From: an uncultured Sphingomonadaceae bacterium
Lineage (GTDB): Bacteria; Pseudomonadota; Alphaproteobacteria; Sphingomonadales; Sphingomonadaceae
Length of the DNA stretch: 64,000 nucleotides
Assembly: GCA_913060895.1 (NCBI GenBank)
Contig: CAJXSN010000012.1
Location: 1-64,000 of the forward strand
Direction of reading: 5' to 3'
Shown here: positions 10,605 to 20,044 of the stretch, in pieces
Layout of the letters: each line of letters begins with the position of its first letter
Position numbering within the stretch: the stretch's first letter is position 1
The notes under the pieces: model-generated
Databases searched by the model: none
Seen by the model: the letters and a program-made list of their open reading frames with translations, nothing else
Told to the model about the DNA's origin: nothing
Translations under genes and position numbers: made by a program

Positions 10605-11636
10605 CTATACGACGTGACCATCGCCCGCCTTGCGGGTGGGTTCGCACTTGAAATGCCACGCATCAACAGATGTAGCTGCATCTTTCTGATGCATCGCCCG
10701 CCGCACCAGCACCCCGCCCAGCGAGGCAGGCTGTCCAGCGATTAGCTGATCCGCCAACCGGGCTATGGCGGAACGCTCGGGCGTCGCACCGAAATCCTGC
10801 AGGATCAAACGCACCACTTCGATCTCAACCAGACGGCTGTGCCCCCAATGGTAATACACGCTGCCGTCATCATGCTTGAAAACGCAGCGGTTGTGTACGT
10901 TGTCTACGGCCTCTTCCACCGCCTTTTCCGCTTCCGCCAGATGGCGCGCACTGCGCGCCATCGCTAAAGGGGCCAACCACTCGGCTTCAGCAATTGCGCG
11001 GCGGATACGCACACGGTCGTAATGCTCGTCTGTATTGGACGGATCGCGCGCAGGATGCAGACCGGCATCGCATACGATCTGCGCCAACTCGTCCCGTCGC
11101 CAGCCAAGCAGGGGCCGCACCAGCATCCCTTCCAGCGCCGACTGCGTCGCGCTGTACCAACTGCGTGGCCTCACCCCCGCCAGCCCCTGCAGACCGGCGC
11201 CGCGATTGAGGCGCATCAGCAGCGTCTCGGCCTGATCATCCGCATGATGCGCGGTGGCAATGGTGGTGATGTTCGAGGGCGCGAAGGCTGCGAGCATCGC
11301 ATCGTAACGCGCCTGACGCGCTTTCGTCTGAAGGTTGCCCGGGGCGACATCTACGCCCAGGCAATGGCTTGGAATGCCCAGATCGCGGCAAATCGAGGCC
11401 ACCATTGCCACTTCATTTGCACTTTCGGGGCGTAGGCGATGGTCGACACTGGCCACCACAACCCGCCCGGGTAGAGCGGCATGAGCGAGTGCCAGTAAGC
11501 CCAGACTGTCCGCCCCGCCCGACACGGCCAGACCGAGATGCGTGCCGCCACGTTGCGGCGTGCGGTCCTCCAACGGCCAGACATCCTGTAAGTCGGCACG
11601 AAACCGGTCGACCAACTCGCCCGTAGGCCGTTTCAC
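10605..11636 (-). CDS. tilS: tRNA(Ile)-lysidine synthase
   Basis: An N-type ATP pyrophosphatase that converts C34 of the CAU-anticodon tRNA-Ile to lysidine. The PP-loop SGGADS is at residues 39-44, and ATAHHADDQAETLLMRL and the basic DEHYDRVRIRR follow. The frame is open to 11783, but the cpoB stop is at 11662 and family members begin shortly before the PP-loop. I therefore chose the GTG at 11636, with an AGG ten bases upstream; an ATG at 11699 would overlap cpoB by 38 bases. The cpoB-tilS order is common in alphaproteobacteria, often followed by ftsH, which is absent here. Confidence 0.92.
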   Translation of the reverse strand: MKRPTGELVDRFRADLQDVWPLEDRTPQRGGTHLGLAVSGGADSLGLLALAHAALPGRVVVASVDHRLRPESANEVAMVASICRDLGIPSHCLGVDVAPGNLQTKARQARYDAMLAAFAPSNITTIATAHHADDQAETLLMRLNRGAGLQGLAGVRPRSWYSATQSALEGMLVRPLLGWRRDELAQIVCDAGLHPARDPSNTDEHYDRVRIRRAIAEAEWLAPLAMARSARHLAEAEKAVEEAVDNVHNRCVFKHDDGSVYYHWGHSRLVEIEVVRLILQDFGATPERSAIARLADQLIAGQPASLGGVLVRRAMHQKDAATSVDAWHFKCEPTRKAGDGHVV

Positions 11637-11661
11637 TGCAAATATTGCCTGGATTTCGGAT

Positions 11662-12642
11662 TTAGCTGGAGCACGTGACCTTGCCGCGACTGGTTTCATA
11701 ATCGCTCTGCAGACGTCCGGCAGCAACTGCAGGATAGGTCTCGCCAAATTCGGCAAGCGCGATGCAGGCACGGTCGGTGTCATTCATCGCGATCATTGCT
11801 CTAGCCAAATACAGCAGGCTGTCGGGCGAACGTGCAGCGTTCCGATCGGCCTGATAATTGTTCAGGAACCACGGAGCGGCCTCGCGCGGCTTTCCATCAT
11901 CCAGATAGGCACGGCCCAGAAGGTTGCGGCCATACGTGGCGCGCCAGTGGCTGGGATATTTCTCCACAAACATCGTCAGCTGCTGCTGCGCTTCGGGATA
12001 GAATCCCGCATCCCACAGGCGGAACCCGTAAGAGTATTCATCATCCGCCGCATCATCGGTCTTGGGCTTGGCAATCGCCTGCACTGCGGAAAGCCGCTGC
12101 GCACTGGGGCCGCTGGCCGCAGGGTTACTGCTACCTGTCGCCGAAGATCCGCCGGTCATGGCCAGCAAGTTATTGTCCGAAGCGCTGTCGGTGCCGCCCG
12201 GAGTAGGCCCGGTCGTCGGAGTGGGGAAGGATGATGTCGATGACGGGCTTGCAGAAGCAGTCGAAACTCCGGCCGAGCCAGTGCCATCCAGCGCGTCCAT
12301 GCGTGTATTCAGGCCCTGCAGCATATTGCTGTTGACCTCTACCTGACCAGTCAGCGTTTGCAGCGATGTTTCCATCGCATCCAGCCGCGCGAGAATATCC
12401 GTCAATGCCGTGGTCGAGGGAGTTCCGGCATTCGATGCAGCAGGCGCTGCCGTACCGCCAATTTCAGGTTCGAAGAACCGGCCATCTCCTCCGGGAAACA
12501 CACGGCGTTGTAGCGCGCTGACCTCAGCCTCCAATTTACGAATGCGGGATTGCTCGTCGCTTTGCGAGAAAGCAGGGGTGGCAGGCACAAGGAGGGCGGC
12601 CATTGCAGCTGCAGACATCCAGTAACGGGCGCGGGTCTTCAT
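11662..12642 (-). CDS. cpoB: CpoB/YbgF-like periplasmic TPR protein
   Basis: A 326-residue exported protein with a signal peptide (1-26, ...ATPAFSQ). A short coiled-coil follows (IRKLEAEVSALQRRV, and a second helical stretch near MDALDG), then a Ser/Thr/Pro/Gly linker (about 125-190) and C-terminal tetratricopeptide repeats (about 195-320; DEYSYGFRLWDAGFYPEAQ, FLNNYQ). This is the architecture of CpoB/YbgF, which coordinates outer-membrane constriction with peptidoglycan synthesis through the Tol-Pal system. The tol-pal genes are not adjacent; rodZ is upstream and tilS directly downstream on the same strand. Confidence 0.85.
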   Translation of the reverse strand: MKTRARYWMSAAAMAALLVPATPAFSQSDEQSRIRKLEAEVSALQRRVFPGGDGRFFEPEIGGTAAPAASNAGTPSTTALTDILARLDAMETSLQTLTGQVEVNSNMLQGLNTRMDALDGTGSAGVSTASASPSSTSSFPTPTTGPTPGGTDSASDNNLLAMTGGSSATGSSNPAASGPSAQRLSAVQAIAKPKTDDAADDEYSYGFRLWDAGFYPEAQQQLTMFVEKYPSHWRATYGRNLLGRAYLDDGKPREAAPWFLNNYQADRNAARSPDSLLYLARAMIAMNDTDRACIALAEFGETYPAVAAGRLQSDYETSRGKVTCSS

Positions 12643-12783
12643 TTAGGGCTCCTGTTATTCATATAAGCACCCTGCCCGATTGCGGTCGAACCACAAATGA
12701 ACAGGATCGCTGCGATTGGCCCGAAGACTTAACCGGCGCACCGCGCGTGTCTATGGTTAACAGGCCGATATCAGTGGAAACGC

Positions 12784-13695
12784 TCAGGCAGCGGGACGGT
12801 TCGTTTCGCCATCTGCCGCCTCTGCCTGACCGCGTGCAAGCAGAGCCGCCGCCGTCACCGGCACATCCTTCATCACCTCGTCTTCTTCGGACAATTTCGG
12901 CACTGTTCGCCCGCCAACCGTGATGGAGAAAGCAAACGGCCGGCCCGTCCAGATTTGCGGGCCTTCGGCGTCGGCAGGCACGGTATAACTCTCCCCCTTC
13001 GCCATCTGCTTCTGCATTAGTTGGTCACCATTTGCGTCGTAGAACTTGACCCAGGTGTCATCCTCCAGTGCAGTAAATACCACAGGGCCGTCCGCAGCAA
13101 CTTGTGCGGCCTCGCCGTTGTCCGCATTGTCGCGTGCAGCCAGCCGCTCTTCCAGAGCAGTAGCAGCGGCTTCGCGTTGCTGCTCCGCTGTCAGCAGGGA
13201 TCCCGGGCCTTCGCCAGCGATAAAATAAGTTCGGTAAAACAGGAAACCGCCCGATAGCAACAACACTATGGCCAGCACGGAAAGCAGGGCCAGACCGCGC
13301 GAAGGGACACGCGCCGGATCACCGGGTTCCAGCTTGTTTTCACGCGCCGCGTGTCTTCCGTCCGCGTCTTCGTCCCCCAATTCATGCCTTACCTGCGCGA
13401 CAATATCCTTGGGATCGAGACCTACTGTTTTTGCATAAGTGCGGGCGAAACCTACCGCGTAAGTGCGCGCGGGCAGATTGCTGAAATCGCCGGACTCAAC
13501 GGTTTCAAGATGCCGCTGGGGAATGCGCGTTTCGCCCGCCACCTGTTCGATCGACAAGCCCTGCTCTTCACGAGCTGCGCGCAGGCGGGCGCCGACACCG
13601 ACAGTCCCGGCACCATCAAAATCACCGTCATCGGTCGCATCCGGTGCGTAAGCCGTATCATCCATCGTATGGCTGTCGCCATTTTCCTGTGTCAT
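12784..13695 (-). CDS. rodZ: RodZ-like HTH cytoskeletal protein (DUF4115)
   Basis: A 303-residue bitopic inner-membrane protein. A cytoplasmic XRE-type helix-turn-helix lies at 33-100 (LRAAREEQGLSIEQVAGETR, then ARTYAVGFARTYAKTVGLD), with a single transmembrane helix at 134-157. The periplasmic part ends in a DUF4115 domain (TWVKFYDANGDQLMQKQMAKGE). RodZ links MreB to cell-wall elongation; the family rarely binds DNA as its main role. GGGGACG precedes the ATG. It lies between ptsP and cpoB on the same strand. Confidence 0.88.
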   Translation of the reverse strand: MTQENGDSHTMDDTAYAPDATDDGDFDGAGTVGVGARLRAAREEQGLSIEQVAGETRIPQRHLETVESGDFSNLPARTYAVGFARTYAKTVGLDPKDIVAQVRHELGDEDADGRHAARENKLEPGDPARVPSRGLALLSVLAIVLLLSGGFLFYRTYFIAGEGPGSLLTAEQQREAAATALEERLAARDNADNGEAAQVAADGPVVFTALEDDTWVKFYDANGDQLMQKQMAKGESYTVPADAEGPQIWTGRPFAFSITVGGRTVPKLSEEDEVMKDVPVTAAALLARGQAEAADGETNRPAA

Positions 13696-13839
13696 TGCGT
13701 CCCCGTCAGCCCGTTTTTTATTTTCACACTCTGTCCGCCGATGCCCGCCATCGTGTCAAGCGCGCAATCGGCGACGCAGCGAGTTTCATCGCCTGTCCGG
13801 CACTTTCCAGCGCGGCTTCGTGGACAAGCCCCGATTGTC

Positions 13840-16110
13840 CTATTCAACTTCGATGTTGCGCTCCGAGGCCCAGCGAGCCAGTTCGTCGCCGATGGATTGA
13901 GGCGGAGTAGCCAGCCACCCGGTCATTGCCGCCTCGATTTCTTTAAGGTCCACCCGCCGGATCAGTTCCTTGATCGGGCCGACAGAAACGGGCGTGATCG
14001 ACAGACGGCGATAGCCCAGTCCGAGCAGCGCCAGAGCCTCCAGGCGGCGCCCCCCCATTTCCCCGCACACGCCCACATCGACCGGATGGCCCAGTGTCGT
14101 TTGGGTGATGCGCTGTAAAAACCGCAGGATCGCAGGGCTCAGCCAGTCATAACGGTGCGCAAGTTTCGGATTGGACCGGTCGGCAGCGAACAGGAACTGG
14201 GTGAGATCGTTCGTACCGACCGACAGGAACGACAATTTGGGCATTAGCAGGTCGAGCACTTCGGCCAAAGCGGGCACTTCCAGCATTGCGCCATAGGAGA
14301 TGGATTCCGGCAGGACTTTCTTCGATTTGCGGAAGAAGGCCACCTGCTGCTCGAACACGGCTTTCGCCGCATCAAATTCCCACGGTTCCGACACCATTGG
14401 AAACATTACCGAAAGCGGGCGACCCGCGCTTGCCTCCAGCAAAGCACGCGCCTGCGCCTTCAGCAAGCCGCCACGATCGAGCGCGAGGCGCAGCGCGCGC
14501 CAACCCATTGCCGGGTTCTCGTCAGGGTCCACGCTGTGATCGATCAGATAGGGCACAGCTTTGTCGCCGCCGATATCGACGGTGCGGAAAATTACCGGCT
14601 TGCCCTGCGCAGCATCCAGTACATCGCGGTACAGCCGCGTCTGGCGCTCGCGCTGGGGCAGAGTAGCAGAGACCAGAAATTGGAATTCCGTCCGGAACAG
14701 CCCGACCCCGTCCGCGCCGACTAGCGGCAGGGTAGCCATATCATCGCGCAGGCCGGCATTCATCATTACCTGAATGCGCGTACCGCACCGCGTGAACGGT
14801 TCAACATCGCGCATCCCGGCGTAGGTCGCCTGCCGTTCCTTGGTTTTCTTGAAGCGATACTCGAACGCCTCCAGCACGGCGCTGGCCGGCCGGACATGGG
14901 CCAGACCGCCATCGGCATCGATCAACAGATCATCGCCTTCTGCCACCAGACCACGAAGCCCGCGCACCCGGCCCAGCACCGGCACACCCATTGCGCGTGC
15001 AACAATCACGACATGCGCGGTAAGGGAGCCTTCTTCCAGCACCACGCCTTTCAACCGCCGCCGATCATATTCGAGCAGCTCTGCCGGCCCCAGATTGCGC
15101 GCAATCAAGATCGCGTCTCTGCGCAGTCCCTGCGTAGCCGCGGTGCCCAGCTGGCCGGATACGATCCGCAGCAGGCGGTTCGACAGATCCTCCAGATCGT
15201 GCATCCGGTCGGCCAGCAACGGATCGTCGATTTCGCGCATCCGCATTCGGGTACGTTGCTGGACCCGCTCTATCGCTGCCTCTGCCGTCAGGCCGCTGTC
15301 GATCGCTTCATTGATGCGGCGGCTCCAGCCTTCGTCATAGGCGAACATCTTGTAGGTCTGCAGAACCTCCTCGTGTTCACCGCCTGCGCCAAATTCGATA
15401 TCGCGGGTCAACCCGTCAATCTGGTCGCGCATCTTGGCAAAGGCGCGGTAGACTCGCTGGCGCTCTACCTCTGTGTCATCGGCCACCACCTGATCGATTG
15501 TGACCCGCGGTTGGTGATAGACGGCCACACCGCTGGCCAGTCCGCTAACCAGAGTCAGTCCCTTGACCGTGACCGGGCCGGTCGGGCGGTCATCCAGATC
15601 GGCCACGACTTCGCCATCGACCAGTTCGGCATTGGCGATCAGTTCGGACAGCACCATTGCGCAGGTCTGCAACGCCTCGATCTCTACATCCTCGTAACGG
15701 CGCGGTTCGACATGCTGGACGTTGATCGCCCCTACCGCCCGCTCGCGGTAAACAATCGGCACACCCGCGAAGGAATGGAACTTGTCCTCGCCAGTTTCAG
15801 GGCGATACTGGAAGTCAGGATGCGCCGCCGCCTCGGCCAGATTCAGCGTTTCATTGTTGCCCACCAATGCACCGGTCAGCCCTTCGCCCATTGCCATTCG
15901 GGTGACATGGACGGCTTCCTTGTTCAGTCCCTGCGTCGCGAACAACTCCAGCATCCCCTCCCGAAGGAGGTAGATCGAGCAGACTTCGCTATCCAGGGCT
16001 TCACCAATTATGTTGACGACGCGGTCAAGCTTTCCCTGCGCGTGCATCCGAGAGGCCATTACCTCGTGTAGGCTGGTCAGGATTTCGCGAGCGGATGCGG
16101 CAGCTGTCAT
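13840..16110 (-). CDS. ptsP: Phosphoenolpyruvate-protein phosphotransferase PtsP (EI-Ntr)
   Basis: A 756-residue enzyme I of the nitrogen phosphotransferase system. An N-terminal GAF domain (about 17-160) senses small molecules. The phosphohistidine domain has H366 in GSLTAHVVIVARAMG. The C-terminal PEP-binding TIM barrel has MMNAGLRDD, RTEFQFL and the catalytic C682 in CGEMGGRR. It would transfer phosphate from PEP to an NPr protein. NPr and EIIA-Ntr genes are not in the window, as is common in alphaproteobacteria. The GAF domain separates it from sugar-PTS EI. Length is normal for EI-Ntr. Confidence 0.95.
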   Translation of the reverse strand: MTAAASAREILTSLHEVMASRMHAQGKLDRVVNIIGEALDSEVCSIYLLREGMLELFATQGLNKEAVHVTRMAMGEGLTGALVGNNETLNLAEAAAHPDFQYRPETGEDKFHSFAGVPIVYRERAVGAINVQHVEPRRYEDVEIEALQTCAMVLSELIANAELVDGEVVADLDDRPTGPVTVKGLTLVSGLASGVAVYHQPRVTIDQVVADDTEVERQRVYRAFAKMRDQIDGLTRDIEFGAGGEHEEVLQTYKMFAYDEGWSRRINEAIDSGLTAEAAIERVQQRTRMRMREIDDPLLADRMHDLEDLSNRLLRIVSGQLGTAATQGLRRDAILIARNLGPAELLEYDRRRLKGVVLEEGSLTAHVVIVARAMGVPVLGRVRGLRGLVAEGDDLLIDADGGLAHVRPASAVLEAFEYRFKKTKERQATYAGMRDVEPFTRCGTRIQVMMNAGLRDDMATLPLVGADGVGLFRTEFQFLVSATLPQRERQTRLYRDVLDAAQGKPVIFRTVDIGGDKAVPYLIDHSVDPDENPAMGWRALRLALDRGGLLKAQARALLEASAGRPLSVMFPMVSEPWEFDAAKAVFEQQVAFFRKSKKVLPESISYGAMLEVPALAEVLDLLMPKLSFLSVGTNDLTQFLFAADRSNPKLAHRYDWLSPAILRFLQRITQTTLGHPVDVGVCGEMGGRRLEALALLGLGYRRLSITPVSVGPIKELIRRVDLKEIEAAMTGWLATPPQSIGDELARWASERNIEVE

Positions 16111-16198
16111 GGTCCGGGCTATCTACCGCATCACGCCTATTTATGGAAATGGCCCTTATTTTGCGGGGGCGCATTTTTTTGTACGAGTTCGATGCAAC

Positions 16199-16366
16199 CT
16201 ATTGTGACGCAATCTCTTCCTTGATGCGCAACTTCTTTCGCTTGAGAGAGCGGATCGCCGTTTCATCTGGTGCGGGCCGGTTCATTTCTTCTGCAATAGC
16301 GGCCTCGAGGCCGGCATGTTTGGATTGAAGCGCATTGACGTGACCAGACGTGTGAGACGATACCAT
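16199..16366 (-). CDS. DUF465 (YdcH-like) small coiled-coil protein
   Basis: A 55-residue protein starting MVSSHTSGHVNALQSKHAGL and ending in the basic helix RSLKRKKLRIKEEIAS, the DUF465/YdcH pattern of two short helices with an LKKxKLxLKDEI-type end. The function is unknown. The start is supported by AAGGAGAAC about eight bases before the ATG; a longer open frame upstream is not needed. It is transcribed away from a second DUF465 gene, with 183 bases between the two starts. Confidence 0.82.
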   Translation of the reverse strand: MVSSHTSGHVNALQSKHAGLEAAIAEEMNRPAPDETAIRSLKRKKLRIKEEIASQ

Positions 16367-16549
16367 CGGGTGTTCTCCTTCAAGTGATAGCGACTCACCC
16401 CGGTCGGGCGCGCCGCGTGAATGCAACAAACCACATAGCCCGCGCTTTGCGAAGTCCTGACAAATACGGATGCGACGGGTAAGGGTGTTTGCACGACGAA
16501 CTGTGCCAGAGCGAATTTGCAGGGCTGCCGAAGGGATCCGAAGCGTATC

Positions 16550-16747
16550 ATGACCGAGGCAGAGCTGCGCAAATGGCTGGAAAGCCTGCGGACCGAACAC
16601 CGCGATCTGGATGCCGCCATTACCGCTCTGACGACCAGCGGGTCGCACGACCAGCTGCAGATTGCCCGCCTGAAAAAACGCAAACTGCACCTTCGCGACA
16701 AGATCGGCATGATTGAAGATCAGCTGATCCCGGATATTATCGCGTAG
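16550..16747 (+). CDS. Second DUF465 (YdcH-like) small protein
   Basis: A 65-residue protein (MTEAELRKWLESLRTEHRDL) ending in a conserved ARLKKRKLHLRDKI helix, clearly related to the gene at 16199-16366 in the same layout: heptad helix, short turn, basic LKKRKLxLRDKI. The ATG at 16550 is chosen over an in-frame start at 16517, which adds an unrelated basic leader. Its spacing to an AGGG is long, so translation may be weak. An rcdA-type gene follows 174 bases downstream on the same strand. Confidence 0.78.
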   Translation: MTEAELRKWLESLRTEHRDLDAAITALTTSGSHDQLQIARLKKRKLHLRDKIGMIEDQLIPDIIA

Positions 16748-16921
16748 TTTGTTCGCGCCCCAACCGCGGTGCGACTTCTTCGCTCATGCGATATGAAGGT
16801 CGCGTCGCAGCGGGTGCATAAGGAAAAAATGTTCCATTTCGGGACAGCCATAGTCCCCGATCGGGATATCTATTTTTCGACTCTTTCCCGGTGACGCATG
16901 CTGGATTAGCGGCAGACAGAC

Positions 16922-17395
16922 ATGACGGGCGTGGGGAACATCAATTCGGCGATTATCGAATCGCTCTACGGCGAGGCACTCCTGCTGGCGGACGACGTGC
17001 GCGCAACATTCGATCTGGCGCCTGCGAAAGAAACCGGCCTGCCCCGTGACCATTGGCGCATTGCCCTGTCGGCAGAAGGGCTGAAGGCTACGACCCGTGT
17101 CATGCATGTGCTGGCATGGCTGCTCAACCAGCGCGCTTATATGAAAGGCGATATGAGCGAGTTTCAGCTCCAGCGGACCGGACATCTGCCGTCCGACCGC
17201 GCGCCGGATCCGGAATCGCTGATGATGCTGGAGCCTATGACGCGCGAACTGATTGTCGATACCACGCGCCTTCATACCCGCGTGGCGAGGCTCGATGCCG
17301 CATGGCAGGCTGAACGGGCCGAGCAGAACGACAGCGGGACAAGCGCCATTCACCGCCTTCGCGAACGGCTCGGTCACGCAGTCGCGCGCCTGTAA
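16922..17395 (+). CDS. rcdA: DUF1465 protein, RcdA homologue
   Basis: A 157-residue helical protein of the DUF1465 family. Family features seen are the N-terminal SAIIESLYGEALLLADDVR, the central TTRVMHVLAWLLNQRAY and SLMMLEPMTRELI. In Caulobacter the family member RcdA is an adaptor that helps ClpXP degrade the cell-cycle regulator CtrA; a similar role here is inference from family membership. I saw no paired TTAA CtrA site upstream. It converges with glpK with 37 bases between stops. Confidence 0.85.
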   Translation: MTGVGNINSAIIESLYGEALLLADDVRATFDLAPAKETGLPRDHWRIALSAEGLKATTRVMHVLAWLLNQRAYMKGDMSEFQLQRTGHLPSDRAPDPESLMMLEPMTRELIVDTTRLHTRVARLDAAWQAERAEQNDSGTSAIHRLRERLGHAVARL

Positions 17396-17432
17396 TGCGA
17401 TAACCGTAAACGCAGACTTCTGATCGCGCGCG

Positions 17433-18899
17433 CTAGGCGGCGGCCAGCGCCCTGCGCCAGCGGTGCAGCCGTGCCTTGCGCACATCATCCGCCATTGCCG
17501 GTTCAAATGCCTGGATGCCGCCTCGCATTGCCGCCGCTGCCGAGGGCAGGTCACAATGCAGCCCTGCGCCGACAGAGGCTGCAATCGCTGCGCCCAGCGC
17601 CGTCGTCTCAACGAAATCGGGCCGCTCCACTCTCAGCTCCAGCATATTGGCCAGATCCTGCGCCATCCAGTCATTGGCGCTCATCCCGCCATCGATCCGC
17701 AGCGTCTTCCACTCGGCCCCGTCGGCGGCAAAAGCTTCGGCAAGATCGTGTGTCTGATGCGCCATTGCTTCCAGCGCGGCACGGGCAATCTGCGCCTTGC
17801 CGCTGTTGAAGCTCAGTCCAGCAATCACCCCGCGTGCATCGGCCCGCCAGTGCGGTGCGCCAAGCCCGGCCAACGCAGGGACGATCACCACTTCTCCGCT
17901 ATCCTCTACCGAGCAGGCCAGTGCCTCTGTTTCTTCAGCCGTTCCGATTATGCCAAGTGAATCGCGCAGCCACTGGACCAGACTGCCTGCAACAAACACC
18001 GACCCCTCGATGGCGTATGTCCGCACGCCGTCCTGCTGGTACAGCACCGTGCCGAGCATCCGGTGGTCCGACGTTGGCAATTCCTGCCCGTTATTGGCCA
18101 GCACGAAAGCACCGGTGCCGTAGGTGGCCTTGGTTTCGCCGGGGGCAAGGCAGCCCTGCCCGATCGTGGCCGATTGCTGGTCGCCGACCATTGCGGTGAT
18201 CGGGATGGCGCGCCCGAATAGGCTCTCCTCTGTTTCCGCCAGAGGCCCATGAGTGTCGGTCACATGCGGCAGCGCATCGGCAGGCACCCCCAGCAATTCG
18301 CACAGTCCGGGATCGAACTGCGCTGCGTCCAGCGGCAGAAGTAAAGTGCGGCTGGCATTGCTGGCGTCGGAAATATGCGTCCCGCCGGACAGTTTGGCGA
18401 CCAGCCAGCTTTCCACCGTACCCAGCGCCAGTCGCCCGGCTTTAGCCGCGTCAGTCACAGCCTGCTCGTTATCAATCAGCCAACGCATTTTGGTGCCTGA
18501 AAAATAGGGGTCGAGCAGCAGACCGGTGCGCCGCTGCACTTCGTCTTCATGGCCTTGCTCGCGAAGGCTCATGCAGAAATCCGCAGTGCGCCGGTCCTGC
18601 CAGACGATAGCGCGGCAGAGCGGCTCCAGCGTCCTGCGGTCCCATGCCACCACTGTCTCGCGCTGATTGGTGATGCCGATGCAGGCAATACGGTCCACCT
18701 TGGCTTTGCCGACCAGCTCTTTCGCGCAGTCCAGCGTGCGTTGCCATATTTCGGTAGCATCATGCTCGACCCAGCCCGGCTTCGGGTAATGCTGCGTCAG
18801 GTCGGTCTGCGCCGTGCCGTGCGTGTTGCCGTCCGCATCGAACAGAATTGCACGCGTCGACGTGGTCCCCTCGTCCAGCACAAGGATAAGGTCGGCCAT
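17433..18899 (-). CDS. glpK: Glycerol kinase
   Basis: A 488-residue FGGY-family sugar kinase that phosphorylates glycerol to sn-glycerol 3-phosphate with ATP. The N-terminal LDEGTTSTRAILFD is the phosphate-binding loop, and GITNQRETVVAWDRRT and IVWQDRRTADFC are glycerol-kinase-specific. The second nucleotide-binding part is YGTGAFVLANNG and later LRIDGGMSANDWMAQ. Length is typical. No glpF transporter or glpD dehydrogenase is nearby, so the gene stands alone. It diverges from the MBL-fold gene with a 68-base shared promoter region. Confidence 0.96.
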   Translation of the reverse strand: MADLILVLDEGTTSTRAILFDADGNTHGTAQTDLTQHYPKPGWVEHDATEIWQRTLDCAKELVGKAKVDRIACIGITNQRETVVAWDRRTLEPLCRAIVWQDRRTADFCMSLREQGHEDEVQRRTGLLLDPYFSGTKMRWLIDNEQAVTDAAKAGRLALGTVESWLVAKLSGGTHISDASNASRTLLLPLDAAQFDPGLCELLGVPADALPHVTDTHGPLAETEESLFGRAIPITAMVGDQQSATIGQGCLAPGETKATYGTGAFVLANNGQELPTSDHRMLGTVLYQQDGVRTYAIEGSVFVAGSLVQWLRDSLGIIGTAEETEALACSVEDSGEVVIVPALAGLGAPHWRADARGVIAGLSFNSGKAQIARAALEAMAHQTHDLAEAFAADGAEWKTLRIDGGMSANDWMAQDLANMLELRVERPDFVETTALGAAIAASVGAGLHCDLPSAAAAMRGGIQAFEPAMADDVRKARLHRWRRALAAA

Positions 18900-18967
18900 A
18901 GGTCACTCCATTCACGAAAATCCGCTGCCGCGTGACATGCGGCAGCTTAGGCCCCATATGCAAGCGT

Positions 18968-19840
18968 ATGGCAGCTATTCCGCCCAAACCGTGGCCGACC
19001 GGACTGGTCGAGCGTCCCGAACCGCTGGTTGCGCGCGTGCTTGCGCCCAATGCCAGCCCCTACACCTTTACCGGCACCCAGACCTATATCGTGGGCACTG
19101 GCGATGCCGTGGCGGTGATCGATCCCGGGCCGGACGATGCAGATCACATCGCGGCCATTATATCCGCTGTGGGCGATGCTTCGATTGCCGCGATCATGTG
19201 CACCCACACCCACCGCGACCACTCCCCTGCCGCCGCACCTCTGGCTAAAAAGACCGGTGCGCCCATCGTCGGCTGCGCGCCGCTCGTACTGTCCGATGAT
19301 GGCCCGCGTCTCGATGCAAGTTTCGACACGAGCTACGCGCCGGACCGGGTGCTGGAGGATGGCGAAGCGGTGGCCGGTCCGGGCTGGACCCTGCGCGCCG
19401 TGCATACTCCGGGCCACACATCCAACCACCTGTGCTTCGCGCTGGAGGAAACAGGCGCGCTGTTCACTGGCGACCACGTAATGGGCTGGTCGACCAGCGT
19501 GGTGGTCCCGCCCGATGGCGACATGGGCGATTATATGAAGAGCCTCGACAAGCTCTATGCGCGGGAAGACCGCGTCTATTATGCCGCCCACGGCGCTCCA
19601 ATGGAAAAACCGCGCCAGCTGGTGCGCGGTATGATGGGCCACCGCCGCCAGCGGGAGAACCAGATATTGCGGCTGGTGGGAGAAGCCCCGCGTACCCTGC
19701 CCGACTTCATTCCGCTGATGTATAAGGGTCTGGACCCGCGGTTGGACGAGGCAGCGCAGATGAGCGTCCACGCCCATCTGATCGATCTGGAACGGCGAGG
19801 CATGGTCCGCTGCGCCGGGGAGCACTGGTCCGCAGCCTGA
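18968..19840 (+). CDS. MBL-fold metallo-hydrolase
   Basis: A 290-residue metallo-beta-lactamase-fold hydrolase of the LACTB2-like branch. The zinc site is THTHRDHSPAAA, followed by HTPGHTSNH (second His), GDHVMGWSTSVV (bridging Asp) and AAHGAP. A C-terminal helical or winged-helix region (about 215-285) is typical of this branch. Substrates are not predictable; relatives include nucleases and thioester hydrolases. The ATG at 18968 (MAAIPPKPW) is chosen because the upstream stretch from 18932 has no family character. Confidence 0.87.
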   Translation: MAAIPPKPWPTGLVERPEPLVARVLAPNASPYTFTGTQTYIVGTGDAVAVIDPGPDDADHIAAIISAVGDASIAAIMCTHTHRDHSPAAAPLAKKTGAPIVGCAPLVLSDDGPRLDASFDTSYAPDRVLEDGEAVAGPGWTLRAVHTPGHTSNHLCFALEETGALFTGDHVMGWSTSVVVPPDGDMGDYMKSLDKLYAREDRVYYAAHGAPMEKPRQLVRGMMGHRRQRENQILRLVGEAPRTLPDFIPLMYKGLDPRLDEAAQMSVHAHLIDLERRGMVRCAGEHWSAA

Positions 19841-20044
19841 CGCATCCCGGCCTGCAACTTGCACCGCAGGGCATTGTTTTTGCGCAGTATCGTATCACGT
19901 GCCAAAGGCTAGGGGTTGCCTGCGGCCCCCATATTCTGGCAACGGTTCGTCAACATTATCGGGTCGGATCATCGTGCATCCGTTCCTGTTGCTGCCTGTT
20001 GCCATCCCGGCGGCGTGCGCGCCTGAAGGGAAAGAAGGTCTACA

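Noticed and set aside
14896..16071. 391-codon open frame antisense to ptsP
   Set aside because: ptsP is complete with all motifs; the antisense frame has no recognisable domain.
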